From Chryseobacterium angstadtii (GTDB taxonomy: Bacteria; Bacteroidota; Bacteroidia; Flavobacteriales; Weeksellaceae): a DNA stretch of 64,000 nt. The position numbers and the translations under genes were made by a program. The notes under the pieces were generated by a model, which ran no database searches, had not been told where the DNA came from, and saw only the letters and a program-made list of their open reading frames with translations. Position 1 is the stretch's first letter. Each line of letters starts with the position of its first letter. The stretch is from positions 248,001 to 312,000 of the forward strand of contig NZ_LFND01000002.1 of the NCBI RefSeq assembly GCF_001045465.1, in the 5' to 3' direction. This document shows positions 9,035-17,582 of this stretch, one piece after another.

Positions 9035-9345
9035 TTTGTGAGTTTGAGGGTAAGTGGGTTATAGGATTTTGGAGTGCGGGAATACGAGTTTCGGGATTCG
9101 GGTTTATGAGTAAGAGAGTTTGAGGGTTTGAGCGTTATAAATTATGAGTTATTAGTTTTGGGATGCGGGGTGCGAGTTTGAGAGTTGCGGGATTCGGGGT
9201 GAGAAAGTTTACATCAGGAAATCCGAAAATATTGAATGAGCCACCAGAAGCAATCTTCTCTGTCTAAAATCTGATGTCTGATATCTGAAATCTTGGTTCT
9301 TGGCTCTTGATTCTTGATTCCTGATCCCCTTTCCCCTTTCAAAGC
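9035..9345 (+). repeat. Strand-asymmetric intergenic repeat, copy 1
   Basis: The 390-bp spacer between the divergent speB and HAD genes has no gene. Its first part (about 9035-9210) is G/T-rich with repeated 'gagtttgagggtt' and 'gggattcgggtt' words; its second part (9215-9340) has the block AATATTGAATGAGCC and 'CTAAAATCTGATGTCTGA' followed by TTGG/TTGA words. The same order of blocks occurs inverted at 23190-23425. Confidence 0.75.
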
Positions 9346-9352
9346 AAATCCC

Positions 9353-9360
9353 TACTTTTG
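9353..9360 (+). promoter_or_regulatory. -7 box of the HAD phosphatase gene
   Basis: TACTTTTG (TAnnTTTG) ends 13 bp before ATG 9374, giving a very short leader. This makes an upstream start at 9314 impossible and fixes the start at 9374. Confidence 0.6.
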
Positions 9361-9373
9361 TAAAAAACAAAAT

Positions 9374-10033
9374 ATGTCCTTAAAAGCTGTTCTTTTCGAT
9401 ATGGACGGGGTTATTGTAGATACGGAACCACTTCACAGAAAAGCTTATTTCAAAACATTTGACGAACTGGAAATTGCTGTTTCCGAAGAACTTTATTCCT
9501 CCTTTACCGGAGCTTCCACGAAAAGAGTCTTTGAAACACTCATCGGGAAATATAGTCTGTCTCATACCCACGAAGACCTTTCTGCAACCAAAAGAGCCTA
9601 TTTCAAAGATTATTTTGACAACGATGAAGAATTTGATCTGATTCCCGGAGTACGAGAATTAATTAAGCATTATCATGAAAGCGGTATCAAACTTATTCTG
9701 GCTTCTTCAGCAACAATGGTCACCATCAATATGGTTTTTGAAAAGTTCGGGCTTGAAAAATATTTCAGCGGAAAAATAAGCGGGGCAGATCTGAAGGAAT
9801 CTAAACCTCATCCCGAAGTATTTCTTCTGGCCGCAAAAATGGCGGAAGAACCTGTAGAAAACAGTATGGTGATTGAGGATTCTACGAATGGAATACTGGC
9901 TGCCCACAGAGCTGAAATTTTCTGTGCTGCCTATAGAAGTCCGCATTCAAAAAATCAGGATTATACTTTAGCTGATATTGTGGTTTCAGATTATGAAGAA
10001 CTGGAACTGGATAAGCTTTCAAAATATTTTTAA
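9374..10033 (+). CDS. HAD-superfamily phosphatase (beta-phosphoglucomutase-like)
   Basis: 219 residues from ATG 9374. Motif I is FDMDGVIVDTE at about residue 8 (nucleophile first Asp), motif II is LASSA, motif III Lys is in 'ADLKESKPHPEVF', and motif IV acid is in VIEDSTNG; a four-helix C1 cap lies between motifs I and II. This is subfamily IA, close to beta-phosphoglucomutase and small-sugar phosphatases. It has its own promoter and terminator and lies divergent to speB; there is no evidence that it works in polyamine synthesis. Confidence 0.88.
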   Translation: MSLKAVLFDMDGVIVDTEPLHRKAYFKTFDELEIAVSEELYSSFTGASTKRVFETLIGKYSLSHTHEDLSATKRAYFKDYFDNDEEFDLIPGVRELIKHYHESGIKLILASSATMVTINMVFEKFGLEKYFSGKISGADLKESKPHPEVFLLAAKMAEEPVENSMVIEDSTNGILAAHRAEIFCAAYRSPHSKNQDYTLADIVVSDYEELELDKLSKYF

Positions 10034-10036
10034 ATG

Positions 10037-10070
10037 AAAAAGCTCTCAAAATTTGAGAGCTTTTGTTTTT
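10037..10070 (+). terminator. Terminator of the HAD gene
   Basis: AAAAGCTCTCAAA (10037-10049) pairs with TTTGAGAGCTTTT (10052-10064), followed by a T-rich tail. Confidence 0.9.
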
Positions 10071-10175
10071 ATATTGGTCTTATCATCTGAAGCGAAGATT
10101 CTTAATCGTTCTTAATTCTTAATAGTTAAAAATTAAAATATTAAGAAATAATTGAGCTGTTAAGAGTATTAAGGT

Positions 10176-10209
10176 GAGATTGCTTCGTCACTTCGTTCCT
10201 CGCAATGAC
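10176..10209 (-). repeat. GAGGAACGAAG..CAATC-type intergenic repeat
   Basis: On the minus strand it reads GTCATTGCGAGGAACGAAGT followed by GACGAAGCAATCTC. From memory, this word family is scattered through intergenic DNA of many unrelated bacteria. It has GCAAT/ATTGC ends that can pair. It sits 8 bp past the stop codon of speA. Confidence 0.65.
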
Positions 10210-10216
10210 AGTCCTG

Positions 10217-11611
10217 TTATTTGTAGCCTAAGATTTTCAAAATATCTTCAGGTTCCTGCTTCTCACGGAAGATTTCATACTGCAGTTCGCCGTTTTCATC
10301 TTTCTGGATCAGGACGTGTCTCGGCTGAGGCATCAGACAGTGGTGAACACCGCCATATCCTCCGATTGTTTCCTGATATGCTCCTGTATGGAAAAATCCG
10401 ATATACAGAGGTTTTGTATCGCTGAAAACAGGTAAATAGATGGCGTTGGTATGCTGTTCGGAGTTATAATAATCATCCGAATCACAGGTCAGTCCTCCTA
10501 AAAATACTCTTTCATAAGTATCTTCCCATCTGTTCAATGGAAGCATGATAAAGTGTCTTGAGATGGCCCAGGTATCAGGAAGTGTAGTCATGAATGAAGA
10601 ATCAATCATATTCCACTTCTCTCTGTCGTTCTGACGTTTCTGAGAAATGATTTTATAAAGGTTTGCACCGCTCTCTCCTACCGTAAAGCTTCCGAATTCA
10701 GTATAAATATTAGGTTCTTCCACTCCTTCCTCTTCACAGAATTTTTTGATCTGAGAAACGATTTCTTCCACCATATACTGATAATCGTATTCGAAGTTTA
10801 AAGAAGTCTTAATTGGGAAACCTCCACCGATGTTCAGTGAATCCACTTCCGGTGCAATTTTCTTCAGACGTGCATACACACGAAGACATTTGTACAATTC
10901 ATTCCAGTAATAAGCCGTGTCTTTGATCCCTGTATTAATGAAGAAGTGAAGCATTTTCAGTCTTGCATTCGGGTGTTCGGCAATTTTCTGGCTGTAATAA
11001 GGAATAATATCTCTGTATCCTATCCCCAGTCTTGAGGTATAAAATTCGAATTTAGGTTCTTCTTCGGAAGCAATTCTGATTCCGATATCGAAAGTGGTAT
11101 CAATGCTTTCGGTAAGTTTATCCAGCTCGCGGTAGTTATCCAGAATAGGAGTAATGTTTTCGAAACCGCTGTTGATCATCTCGGAAATTTTAGCCAGATA
11201 ATCATCGGTCTTGAATCCATTACAGATCACCTCGATATTTTTATCTACTTTACCTTTCCCATAAAGAGATTTTACAATATCCATGTCATATGCCGATGAC
11301 GTTTCGATAGAAATATCATTTTGCAGAGCTTCTTCAAGCACAAAGTTGAAATGACTGGATTTTGTACAGTAACAATAGGTATAATTCTTTTTATATTCGG
11401 TTTTCTCAAAAGCTTCCCTAAACCAGCTTTTCGCCTTTTGGATATTTTGAGAAATTCTCGGCAGATAGCTAATTTTTAGCGGAGTGCCGAATTTTTCAAC
11501 GACTTCCATTAAAGGAACATCGTGAAATAACAAATTGTTCTCAGAAACATTAAATTCCTCTGTAGGAAAATACAATGTCTGATCAATAAGTTCCGAGTAC
11601 TTTATTTTCAT
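10217..11611 (-). CDS. speA: Arginine decarboxylase (PLP, alanine-racemase fold)
   Basis: 464 residues. The N-terminal half is the PLP barrel of fold III decarboxylases: the PLP Lys is in 'TYCYCTKSSHF', with 'LNIGGGFP' for phosphate binding; the C-terminal beta domain carries 'GLTCDSDDYY', where the active-site Cys-Asp of this family sits. It resembles the short arginine decarboxylases of Bacteroidota rather than the 630-residue E. coli SpeA. With speB it converts arginine to agmatine and then putrescine. Ornithine or diaminopimelate decarboxylation cannot be ruled out from sequence alone, but the agmatinase neighbour favours arginine. Confidence 0.85.
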   Translation of the reverse strand: MKIKYSELIDQTLYFPTEEFNVSENNLLFHDVPLMEVVEKFGTPLKISYLPRISQNIQKAKSWFREAFEKTEYKKNYTYCYCTKSSHFNFVLEEALQNDISIETSSAYDMDIVKSLYGKGKVDKNIEVICNGFKTDDYLAKISEMINSGFENITPILDNYRELDKLTESIDTTFDIGIRIASEEEPKFEFYTSRLGIGYRDIIPYYSQKIAEHPNARLKMLHFFINTGIKDTAYYWNELYKCLRVYARLKKIAPEVDSLNIGGGFPIKTSLNFEYDYQYMVEEIVSQIKKFCEEEGVEEPNIYTEFGSFTVGESGANLYKIISQKRQNDREKWNMIDSSFMTTLPDTWAISRHFIMLPLNRWEDTYERVFLGGLTCDSDDYYNSEQHTNAIYLPVFSDTKPLYIGFFHTGAYQETIGGYGGVHHCLMPQPRHVLIQKDENGELQYEIFREKQEPEDILKILGYK

Positions 11612-11721
11612 TTCTTGACAAGTGAATTACGAAATGCAAAATTGCTAAAAAAGTTTGATTTTTAAGCGTTAAATTTATTATAAATTTAAAAACAGCCTCA
11701 TTCAAAAACCATTATCGATTA

Positions 11722-12597
11722 TTAATTTGTAAACTTCTTAATATATTCTTCCCTCTTATCTTCCGAAATCCCCAAGACCTGTTGAATATAAACATCAATT
11801 GAACCATATTTCTTATTGATTTCATCAAAAGCGGCATCCAGGTAAGCGCTTTCAACCCAGCTTAGTTTTTCAAGAACTTTTACATCCATCTTAGGATACA
11901 TAAAATGCAGATTATCAGCCAGATGAAGTCTTTTGAAAACAAGTTTTTGTCTGTAATTATTGGATAAAAGATAGTCGTTGTAAATGGTTTCTTTATCAAA
12001 CTTTAAAATCGTCAGAATTAAAGCCGTTGTAATTCCTGTTCTGTCTTTTCCTGCGGTACAGTGATAAAGAACAGGCTGTTGGGATTCCAGAATTCCGGTG
12101 ATTATCTTTCTGATCACTTCAGGATTTTCTGTCACATATTCACGGTAGAAATCAATCATCCTTTTATCTGCATCGGAACCGTTTACTTTTCCTTTTAAGA
12201 CCAGTTTTTTTGCCTGGGTAAGCTGATCTCCCTGATCTTCAAAAGCGGAATATTGATGGTAAACAATATCCGTAGGAAGATGGTCCGGCTTGTCTGATAT
12301 TTCTTTCGAATTTCTAAGGTCTATTATTTCCTTGATTCCCAGTTTCTCTAATTCTTTGAATGATTTTTTCTTCAGCTTATGAAGATGTCCGCTTCGGTAA
12401 AATTTTCCTTCTTTTAAAACTTTTCCTTCTGTATTTTTAATATTCCCTACCGTTCTGAAATTATATACCTTTTTGATTTTAATGGTATTTTCTGTTTCAC
12501 GCTGACCATATTCCGGCTGCGTAAAGTTCTGTGTCTTGCAGGAAAACACACAAAACATGCCTATAAACAGAACTGATATTTGTATTAACTGTTTCAA
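11722..12597 (-). CDS. Lipoprotein tyrosine phosphatase (Y_phosphatase3 type), TTG start
   Basis: 291 residues with a lipoprotein signal peptide (lipobox VFSC, Cys 20) and the P-loop HCTAGKDRTG (Cys 180, Arg 186) of dual-specificity/tyrosine phosphatases that resemble the Tyr_phosphatase 3 family. It likely acts in the periplasm or at the surface on phosphotyrosine or phosphoinositide-like substrates. The start codon is TTG: the sequence TTGA joins this start to the TGA stop of the thiamine kinase gene, a one-base-shifted overlap that suggests translational coupling. No in-frame ATG precedes the signal peptide. Confidence 0.85.
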   Translation of the reverse strand: MKQLIQISVLFIGMFCVFSCKTQNFTQPEYGQRETENTIKIKKVYNFRTVGNIKNTEGKVLKEGKFYRSGHLHKLKKKSFKELEKLGIKEIIDLRNSKEISDKPDHLPTDIVYHQYSAFEDQGDQLTQAKKLVLKGKVNGSDADKRMIDFYREYVTENPEVIRKIITGILESQQPVLYHCTAGKDRTGITTALILTILKFDKETIYNDYLLSNNYRQKLVFKRLHLADNLHFMYPKMDVKVLEKLSWVESAYLDAAFDEINKKYGSIDVYIQQVLGISEDKREEYIKKFTN

Positions 12598-13241
12598 TAT
12601 ATTCCGGGGTATTCTATTTCATTGATTCCTACAAAAAATAACAGATCTCCGGATTCATACTGAATGGAAACCTCATCTTCAACGGCAAAATTTCTTGTCC
12701 CAATTCTTGACGTAATGCTTAAACTTCCATTAGTTAAAGGCCAGTTCAATCCGGTAGTTGTTATATTGTCTACGAATGGAAAGGGATAAAGTGAAATCAT
12801 TTTATTTTTAGCCCCTTTCAGTTTAAAATTGTTCGGGACAAAATAATATTCGGAAAACTCATCATAAAATTTGATGTTTAACCGATCTTTAAAAGCATAA
12901 GCAACAGTAAGGTTTCCTAAAAAATGATCCTGTTCACCGCCACTTCCTCCAAAAACATCTACAGAAAGAAAACCTCTTTCCAAAATGATTTCCAGGGCTT
13001 TGTGAAAATCTGTTTTATCCTGATCCAGTGTAAGAATAAATTTCCCTTCATAAACACTTTCATCTGCTCCTGAATGAGAATCGAAATCTCCGGAAATAAA
13101 ATCCAGTTTATCTAATGGAAAACCAAGCTTTTTCAGATAGTGAAAGGCTCCGTCCGTACAGGCTATTAAACCGTATGGATCTAAGTCCGGAAAGGATTTC
13201 GGATGATCTCCGTTGATGAAAAGTAATGCTTTATCTTTCAT
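12594..13241 (-). CDS. thiN: Thiamine diphosphokinase
   Basis: About 215 residues. Family motifs are GDFDS near residue 50-60, 'LDQDKTDFHKAL' and 'GGSGGEQDHFLGNL', which bind ATP, Mg2+ and thiamine. It makes thiamine diphosphate from thiamine and ATP. The ATG at 13241 is chosen over the longer frame to 13301 because the extra 20 residues lie inside the adenosyltransferase gene and are not conserved in kind. It overlaps the upstream gene by 11 bp and the downstream one by 4 bp. Confidence 0.88.
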   Translation of the reverse strand: MKDKALLFINGDHPKSFPDLDPYGLIACTDGAFHYLKKLGFPLDKLDFISGDFDSHSGADESVYEGKFILTLDQDKTDFHKALEIILERGFLSVDVFGGSGGEQDHFLGNLTVAYAFKDRLNIKFYDEFSEYYFVPNNFKLKGAKNKMISLYPFPFVDNITTTGLNWPLTNGSLSITSRIGTRNFAVEDEVSIQYESGDLLFFVGINEIEYPGIY

Positions 13242-13800
13242 TCGGATTCCAGTATTCTTCCGGTTCGTTGTTGATTTTTGAAATATATCTTGCCAGAACA
13301 AAAAGATAATCGGAAAGTCTGTTCAGGTATTTAATAAGTTCTGGACGTACTTCCTCAGATTCATTTAAGAAAACCAGGGAACGTTCTGCTCTTCTGCAAA
13401 TGGTTCTTGCCGCATGTAAAAATGTAGCGGGTTTTCCACCACCGGGAAGAATAAAATACTGAAGCGGCTCCAGCTTTTCTTCAAAAGCATCCATCCACTG
13501 CTCCAGCTCTTCGATTTCTGTTTCTGAAATAATAAGAGGCAAGCGGGATTTTCCATTGGCAAGCATTAATTTATCCACTGGTGTTGCAGCTTCTGAACCT
13601 ACTGTAAACAGATCAAACTGAATTTTTTTCAGCTGTTTCAAAACCTCTTCATCCTCAATATGGCTTTTGGAAATTCCTATAAATGAATTAAGCTCATCTA
13701 TATTTCCGTAGCTGTCTACTCTGGCGCTGGCTTTTGAAACTCTGGTTCCGCCGTATAAAGCGGTCTGTCCTTTATCTCCTGTTTTTGTATAAATTTTCAT
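13231..13800 (-). CDS. Cob(I)yrinic acid a,c-diamide adenosyltransferase (PduO type)
   Basis: 189 residues from ATG 13800. The N-terminus 'MKIYTKTGDKGQTALYGG' is the ATP-binding signature of PduO-type adenosyltransferases, and 'RTICRRAERSLV' is the conserved Arg helix. It attaches the adenosyl group of ATP to cob(I)alamin to make coenzyme B12. It begins a three-gene overlapping operon with thiN and the phosphatase. A decayed copy of its own 5' end lies upstream at 13935-13985. Confidence 0.92.
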   Translation of the reverse strand: MKIYTKTGDKGQTALYGGTRVSKASARVDSYGNIDELNSFIGISKSHIEDEEVLKQLKKIQFDLFTVGSEAATPVDKLMLANGKSRLPLIISETEIEELEQWMDAFEEKLEPLQYFILPGGGKPATFLHAARTICRRAERSLVFLNESEEVRPELIKYLNRLSDYLFVLARYISKINNEPEEYWNPNER

Positions 13801-13865
13801 ACTACTAAAATACTTTATTTTGCACAATGAGAAAAGTAAAATACAGGAATGTCTGTAAGAATTAT

Positions 13866-13934
13866 GTTTTGGCTAAAGCCATATGGATTATACCTATTTT
13901 TTAAACGGGCTAAAGCCCGTTCCTATTGAATATT
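13866..13934 (-). repeat. Two-hairpin dispersed repeat, copy 2
   Basis: GGCT-AA-AGCC at 13871-13880 and AACGGGCT-AA-AGCCCGTT at 13904-13921; the reverse complement matches 7035-7104, including the CAATAGGAACGG lead-in. One stem pair differs in both halves (A-T there, G-C here), so pairing is kept. Confidence 0.75.
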
Positions 13935-13985
13935 GAAATTTCCGTAGCACTGACTTTTGAAACTCTGGTTCCACCGTATAAAACT
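13935..13985 (-). pseudogene. Decayed fragment of the adenosyltransferase 5' end
   Basis: The minus strand here reads TTTATACGGTGGAACCAGAG then TTTCAAAAGTCAGTGC, matching the coding bases of 'LYGGTRVSKASA' in the intact gene (13720-13765) with three C-to-T changes, then a short deletion and TACGGAAAT. It is adjacent to the two-hairpin repeat and has no start or continuing frame. Confidence 0.7.
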
Positions 13986-14007
13986 GACATTAGAAATTAA
14001 TGTCAGT
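13983..14007 (-). terminator. Possible terminator of the TonB receptor gene
   Basis: Perfect 10-bp stem ACTGACATTA / TAATGTCAGT with a 5-nt loop, followed on the minus strand by TTTTATA. It lies about 90 bp past the receptor's stop codon; the T run is short. Confidence 0.5.
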
Positions 14008-14097
14008 TAATAGTTACGTAAACGGGGTTTTATATCTTTTGGATTACTTTCCCTTTGTTAAGTATGAGAAAGCAATGCTAATTTTTTTATTTACAGA

Positions 14098-16518
14098 TTA
14101 AAAAGTATAATTAACATTTAGCTGGAAAGTTGTTCCGTTAAACCCAAACTGATTTACCTCCCAGGGATATTTGAACCTTCCTCCAAGATCTGTTACTACA
14201 TCTCCTTTACTGTCTATTACATTCGGATAAATATTAAATAAATTATTTACGACTCCGGAAACTTTAAGATCTTTGGTGATTTTATATGTTAAAACGATGT
14301 CTGTAATCACCTTACCGGAAAATGTCTGATCTTTGGCAGGATCAGTTGCATGTTGCCATGTAACAGAACCAAAATAAGTATTATTAAGGTTAAAGTTAAA
14401 CTTTGAAATGTCATACGAAAGACTAAGAATGGTTTTTGTTTTTGGCCTAGCAGAGATAATTCTGGATTGTTCTTTTCTATCAAAAAAGTTTTCTGAGTAT
14501 CCATTTTCAGCCAAAATAGACGGAACGGCAATATTATCTACTATCTTAGTTTCGTTATAATTGAAAGCAGCAATAACTCCCAATCTTCCTTTGCCAATAG
14601 CGGAAGTATAATAATTAGCTACGAAATCTACCCCTTCAGTAACTGTATTTACAGCATTCGTGAAAAACTTCAGAGAGGTAATTTTATTATTGTCTAATAT
14701 CACTTCCACAGGGTTTGTTGTATCCGGACTACCCGGAGCACCGGTCTTGTAACCAATATCTCCTGAGAAAAGCACCCGGTCTTTAATTTTTATTCTATAA
14801 TAATCTGCTGTAATCGTCAGGTTCTTAAAAGGTTTTAAGGCAAATCCCCCGGTAATGTTAAAGGCTTTTTCAGCATTTAATTTTTGTACCCCAAGATCAG
14901 ATCTTACAATTTGAGAGTCATTGTTAAAAGTACCCTGATTAGCTACAGTATTCCCTGTAATTTTGGTTTGAACATTGGAATAATAAATCTGGTGTAATGA
15001 AGGTGCCCGAAATCCTGTAGAAACAGACCCGCGGAAAACTAATTTATCATCCAACAATTTATATCTTGCATTTCCTTTCCAGGAAACATTATTTCCAAAA
15101 TCACTAAAGTTTTCATATCTCACAGTTCCACCAACTAACAAGTTTTTCGTAACATCCCATTCAGAATTTATATAAGCTCCCATATTCTGACGGTTTTTAT
15201 TGATTTCATTTTGAGGCTGCAGTCCTGGAAACGATTCTGCACCACTTCCTATATAAGAAGCCTCCTCTCCTGCCCTTGCCTGATAGTTCTCATTGCGTAC
15301 TTCAACGCCAGCTCCTAAAACAAACGCACCAAAATTCCGGTTGATGTCTATGTTTCCTATAATATTACTAAACTGATGACCACCTGCTTTAAAACGGGTT
15401 GGTGAATTTCCACCCAAAGATGTATTAATGGTGTTTCCTACAACATAATCTACCGCATTAGAGCCAAAGGTAGCACTACCATCAAAATTCCATTTTCCAA
15501 ATAGGCCCTTCCACCCGGAGGTTAAATTATAATCATAAACATCTGTTTTAAATTCCGGTTGAAATCCATTGTAAGGTTGCCCTTCCGGAGTTAATAAACC
15601 AAAATCTGAACTTACCCAATAGGGTGTTCTATACAAACCATAACTAGTCCCATTCCTGTAAGTAGTACCACCAAAAGCATAAAACTTGCCTGTTTCACCT
15701 GTTGGCAATTCAAAATTGACAAACATATTGGCAACTTTTGTCTCCGGCTGTCCTATAATCATTCCTAAACCAGGATTAGCCTGCGTCCAGGCATTATCAA
15801 CACCAAAAAGTTCATCTTTGGTAACAGAACCTGCACGGTTAGTTCTATTTTGGGAAGAATATCCCAATGTAAGGTTCAAACTTCCATTTTTTGCCACTTT
15901 GATTCCTGTATTAAAATCTGCTCCGATATTAAAGCCGTCTCCTTTTGAAGTAATACCTGAAAAAAGATTGACGGTACTTTTTCCAACGCTGTTCTTAAGA
16001 ATAATATTGATCACTCCAGCAATAGCATCAGAGCCATATTGTGCAGATGCACCATCTCTTAAAACCTCTACATTCTGTAAGGCAGCAGATGGAATACTCT
16101 TCAGATCCGTACCTACCTCACCTTTTCCCGGCGTATCATTTACATAAATTAAAGCACTTTGATTTTTTCTTTTACCATTAACCAAAACTAATGTTCTGGA
16201 AGGGCCTAATCCCCTTAAATCTGCCGGATCAAAATGAGCCGTTGCATCAGAAACGGTTTGCTGTGACGAATTAAAAGAGGGTACCGAGTACGTCAAAGCT
16301 TTATCAAAAGTAACTTGTCCTGTGGATTTTAGCTGTACTGCCGAAATATTATCAATAGGAATTGCTGATGTAATGATGGTTCTAGGCTTAGTTCTACCTG
16401 TAGTAACCACAACTTCATCTATACTATTTTCTTTTACACCTTCCTGAGCATATACCATAGTACCCGCTCCGCTTAATACCAATACACAAATTTTCTTATT
16501 GAATGATTTTCTTTTCAT
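14098..16518 (-). CDS. TonB-dependent receptor
   Basis: 806 residues. After a signal peptide ending at AQ (about residue 25) comes 'IDEVVVTTGRT', a TonB-box/plug entry, then the plug domain (about 45-180) with 'VEVLRDGASAQYGSDAIAG', and a 22-strand-type barrel ending in the outer-membrane C-terminal signature with final Phe (NVNYTF). It should bring an energised ligand across the outer membrane. No SusD, siderophore or B12 riboswitch clue identifies the ligand. The adenosyltransferase operon lies downstream on the same strand, but a repeat-rich spacer separates them. The upstream 300 bp (16519-16818) holds only the neighbouring gene's terminator and AT-rich DNA. Confidence 0.9.
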   Translation of the reverse strand: MKRKSFNKKICVLVLSGAGTMVYAQEGVKENSIDEVVVTTGRTKPRTIITSAIPIDNISAVQLKSTGQVTFDKALTYSVPSFNSSQQTVSDATAHFDPADLRGLGPSRTLVLVNGKRKNQSALIYVNDTPGKGEVGTDLKSIPSAALQNVEVLRDGASAQYGSDAIAGVINIILKNSVGKSTVNLFSGITSKGDGFNIGADFNTGIKVAKNGSLNLTLGYSSQNRTNRAGSVTKDELFGVDNAWTQANPGLGMIIGQPETKVANMFVNFELPTGETGKFYAFGGTTYRNGTSYGLYRTPYWVSSDFGLLTPEGQPYNGFQPEFKTDVYDYNLTSGWKGLFGKWNFDGSATFGSNAVDYVVGNTINTSLGGNSPTRFKAGGHQFSNIIGNIDINRNFGAFVLGAGVEVRNENYQARAGEEASYIGSGAESFPGLQPQNEINKNRQNMGAYINSEWDVTKNLLVGGTVRYENFSDFGNNVSWKGNARYKLLDDKLVFRGSVSTGFRAPSLHQIYYSNVQTKITGNTVANQGTFNNDSQIVRSDLGVQKLNAEKAFNITGGFALKPFKNLTITADYYRIKIKDRVLFSGDIGYKTGAPGSPDTTNPVEVILDNNKITSLKFFTNAVNTVTEGVDFVANYYTSAIGKGRLGVIAAFNYNETKIVDNIAVPSILAENGYSENFFDRKEQSRIISARPKTKTILSLSYDISKFNFNLNNTYFGSVTWQHATDPAKDQTFSGKVITDIVLTYKITKDLKVSGVVNNLFNIYPNVIDSKGDVVTDLGGRFKYPWEVNQFGFNGTTFQLNVNYTF

Positions 16519-16784
16519 ATGTTGTTAATAATTCAATAAATCTAGTGAAAATATAAATATTAAACACTAAAAACGGAAATATAATATAAATACATTTCCC
16601 AACTTATGCAATGAATATTATTATTATTCTATAAAAAACGAGAATTGATTTACAAAATACGAAGTGGCTTATTAATAATCGGAAAAGAAATAATAATAAC
16701 TGAATAAAATGATCTCATCCATTCCCAAACGTATTTTTCAACAGATTGAGCCTGCTTAGCCAGTGTCTCTCAATGACTGTGTAT

Positions 16785-16810
16785 AAAAAATGGCCGGATA
16801 AATCCGGCCA
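16785..16810 (-). terminator. Terminator of the 16.8-17.4 kb lipoprotein gene
   Basis: Nine-base stem TGGCCGGAT/ATCCGGCCA (16791-16810) followed by TTTTTT on the minus strand. Confidence 0.88.
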
Positions 16811-16818
16811 CTCACAAA

Positions 16819-17403
16819 TTATTTATTTACCTCTACATATTGTATGATGGTCTGGTTTTTGGGATTATAGATTATGGTACTGTTGTTTGGAAACCTTTTC
16901 AGTCTGTAATATTCTATATTCTTATCGTTTTTGATGTCTTCCAGAAAACTGGTATCAAAAGTATTTTCAGGCAGGAATTTGGAGACAAAGGTAATTTTGT
17001 CTATAATGCTTTGCCCATCTATTTTACGGGCTGTTTTCTCTGATTTATTTTCATCGGAAGTAGGCTGCTTTTCCAGAAAAGGAAGCAGTACGGCAATGTC
17101 CGATTTGTATTTAAAGATATATCCTTCGGAACCGTTTGGAAATTTAAATTTCTTTCCGGTGTCTTCTGAAACTACAGGTTTTCCTCCATCCGGAAATACC
17201 TGATTAAATTTTACGTCTTCAGAGTTGGTTAGAGAGTTAATAGATTCACTTACCGTTTTCTTTACTGTTTCTTCTACTGCCTGTTGTGCTTTCTGTTGCA
17301 CGGTCTCTGTAGTTTTCTGAACAGTCTGGTCTATCTTCTCTTCGATTTTATTACATGAGATTAATAAAAAAACAGGAATAACAGGCAAAATATACTTCTT
17401 CAT
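16819..17403 (-). CDS. Lipoprotein of unknown function with Gln/Thr-rich helix
   Basis: 194 residues. The signal peptide ends in the lipobox LISC (Cys 17). Residues about 20-60 are a charged, Gln/Thr/Val-rich stretch ('KTTETVQQKAQQAVEETV') expected to form an amphipathic or coiled helix. The C-terminal 130 residues are a compact alpha/beta part I do not recognise. It stands alone with its own terminator, divergent from the DinB gene. It is anchored in a membrane facing the periplasm or surface. Confidence 0.75.
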   Translation of the reverse strand: MKKYILPVIPVFLLISCNKIEEKIDQTVQKTTETVQQKAQQAVEETVKKTVSESINSLTNSEDVKFNQVFPDGGKPVVSEDTGKKFKFPNGSEGYIFKYKSDIAVLLPFLEKQPTSDENKSEKTARKIDGQSIIDKITFVSKFLPENTFDTSFLEDIKNDKNIEYYRLKRFPNNSTIIYNPKNQTIIQYVEVNK

Positions 17404-17519
17404 TACGTGATTTTAATAACTGGTACTTTTTTATCAATGCAATTTACATCTAAACGGCAAAACATACCCATATATTTTAATAAAGAAATAAAATATTTTT
17501 TCACCCACAAAAACACTAC

Positions 17520-17554
17520 TGACAAACTGTTGTCATAACCCTGTCTTACCTTTG
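17520..17554 (+). promoter_or_regulatory. Promoter and operator-like palindrome of the DinB gene
   Basis: TACCTTTG at 17547-17554 is a perfect TAnnTTTG box, 28 bp before ATG 17583. Just upstream, TGACAA-ACTG-TTGTCA (17520-17535) is a perfect inverted repeat that covers the -33 region, a place where a repressor could act. Confidence 0.55.
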
Positions 17555-17582
17555 TATCAACAACAAACAAAATAATACCATT

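Noticed and set aside
13866..14007. B12 riboswitch near the adenosyltransferase and TonB receptor genes
   Set aside because: The hairpins belong to a dispersed repeat and a terminator; no cobalamin-riboswitch core was recognised.
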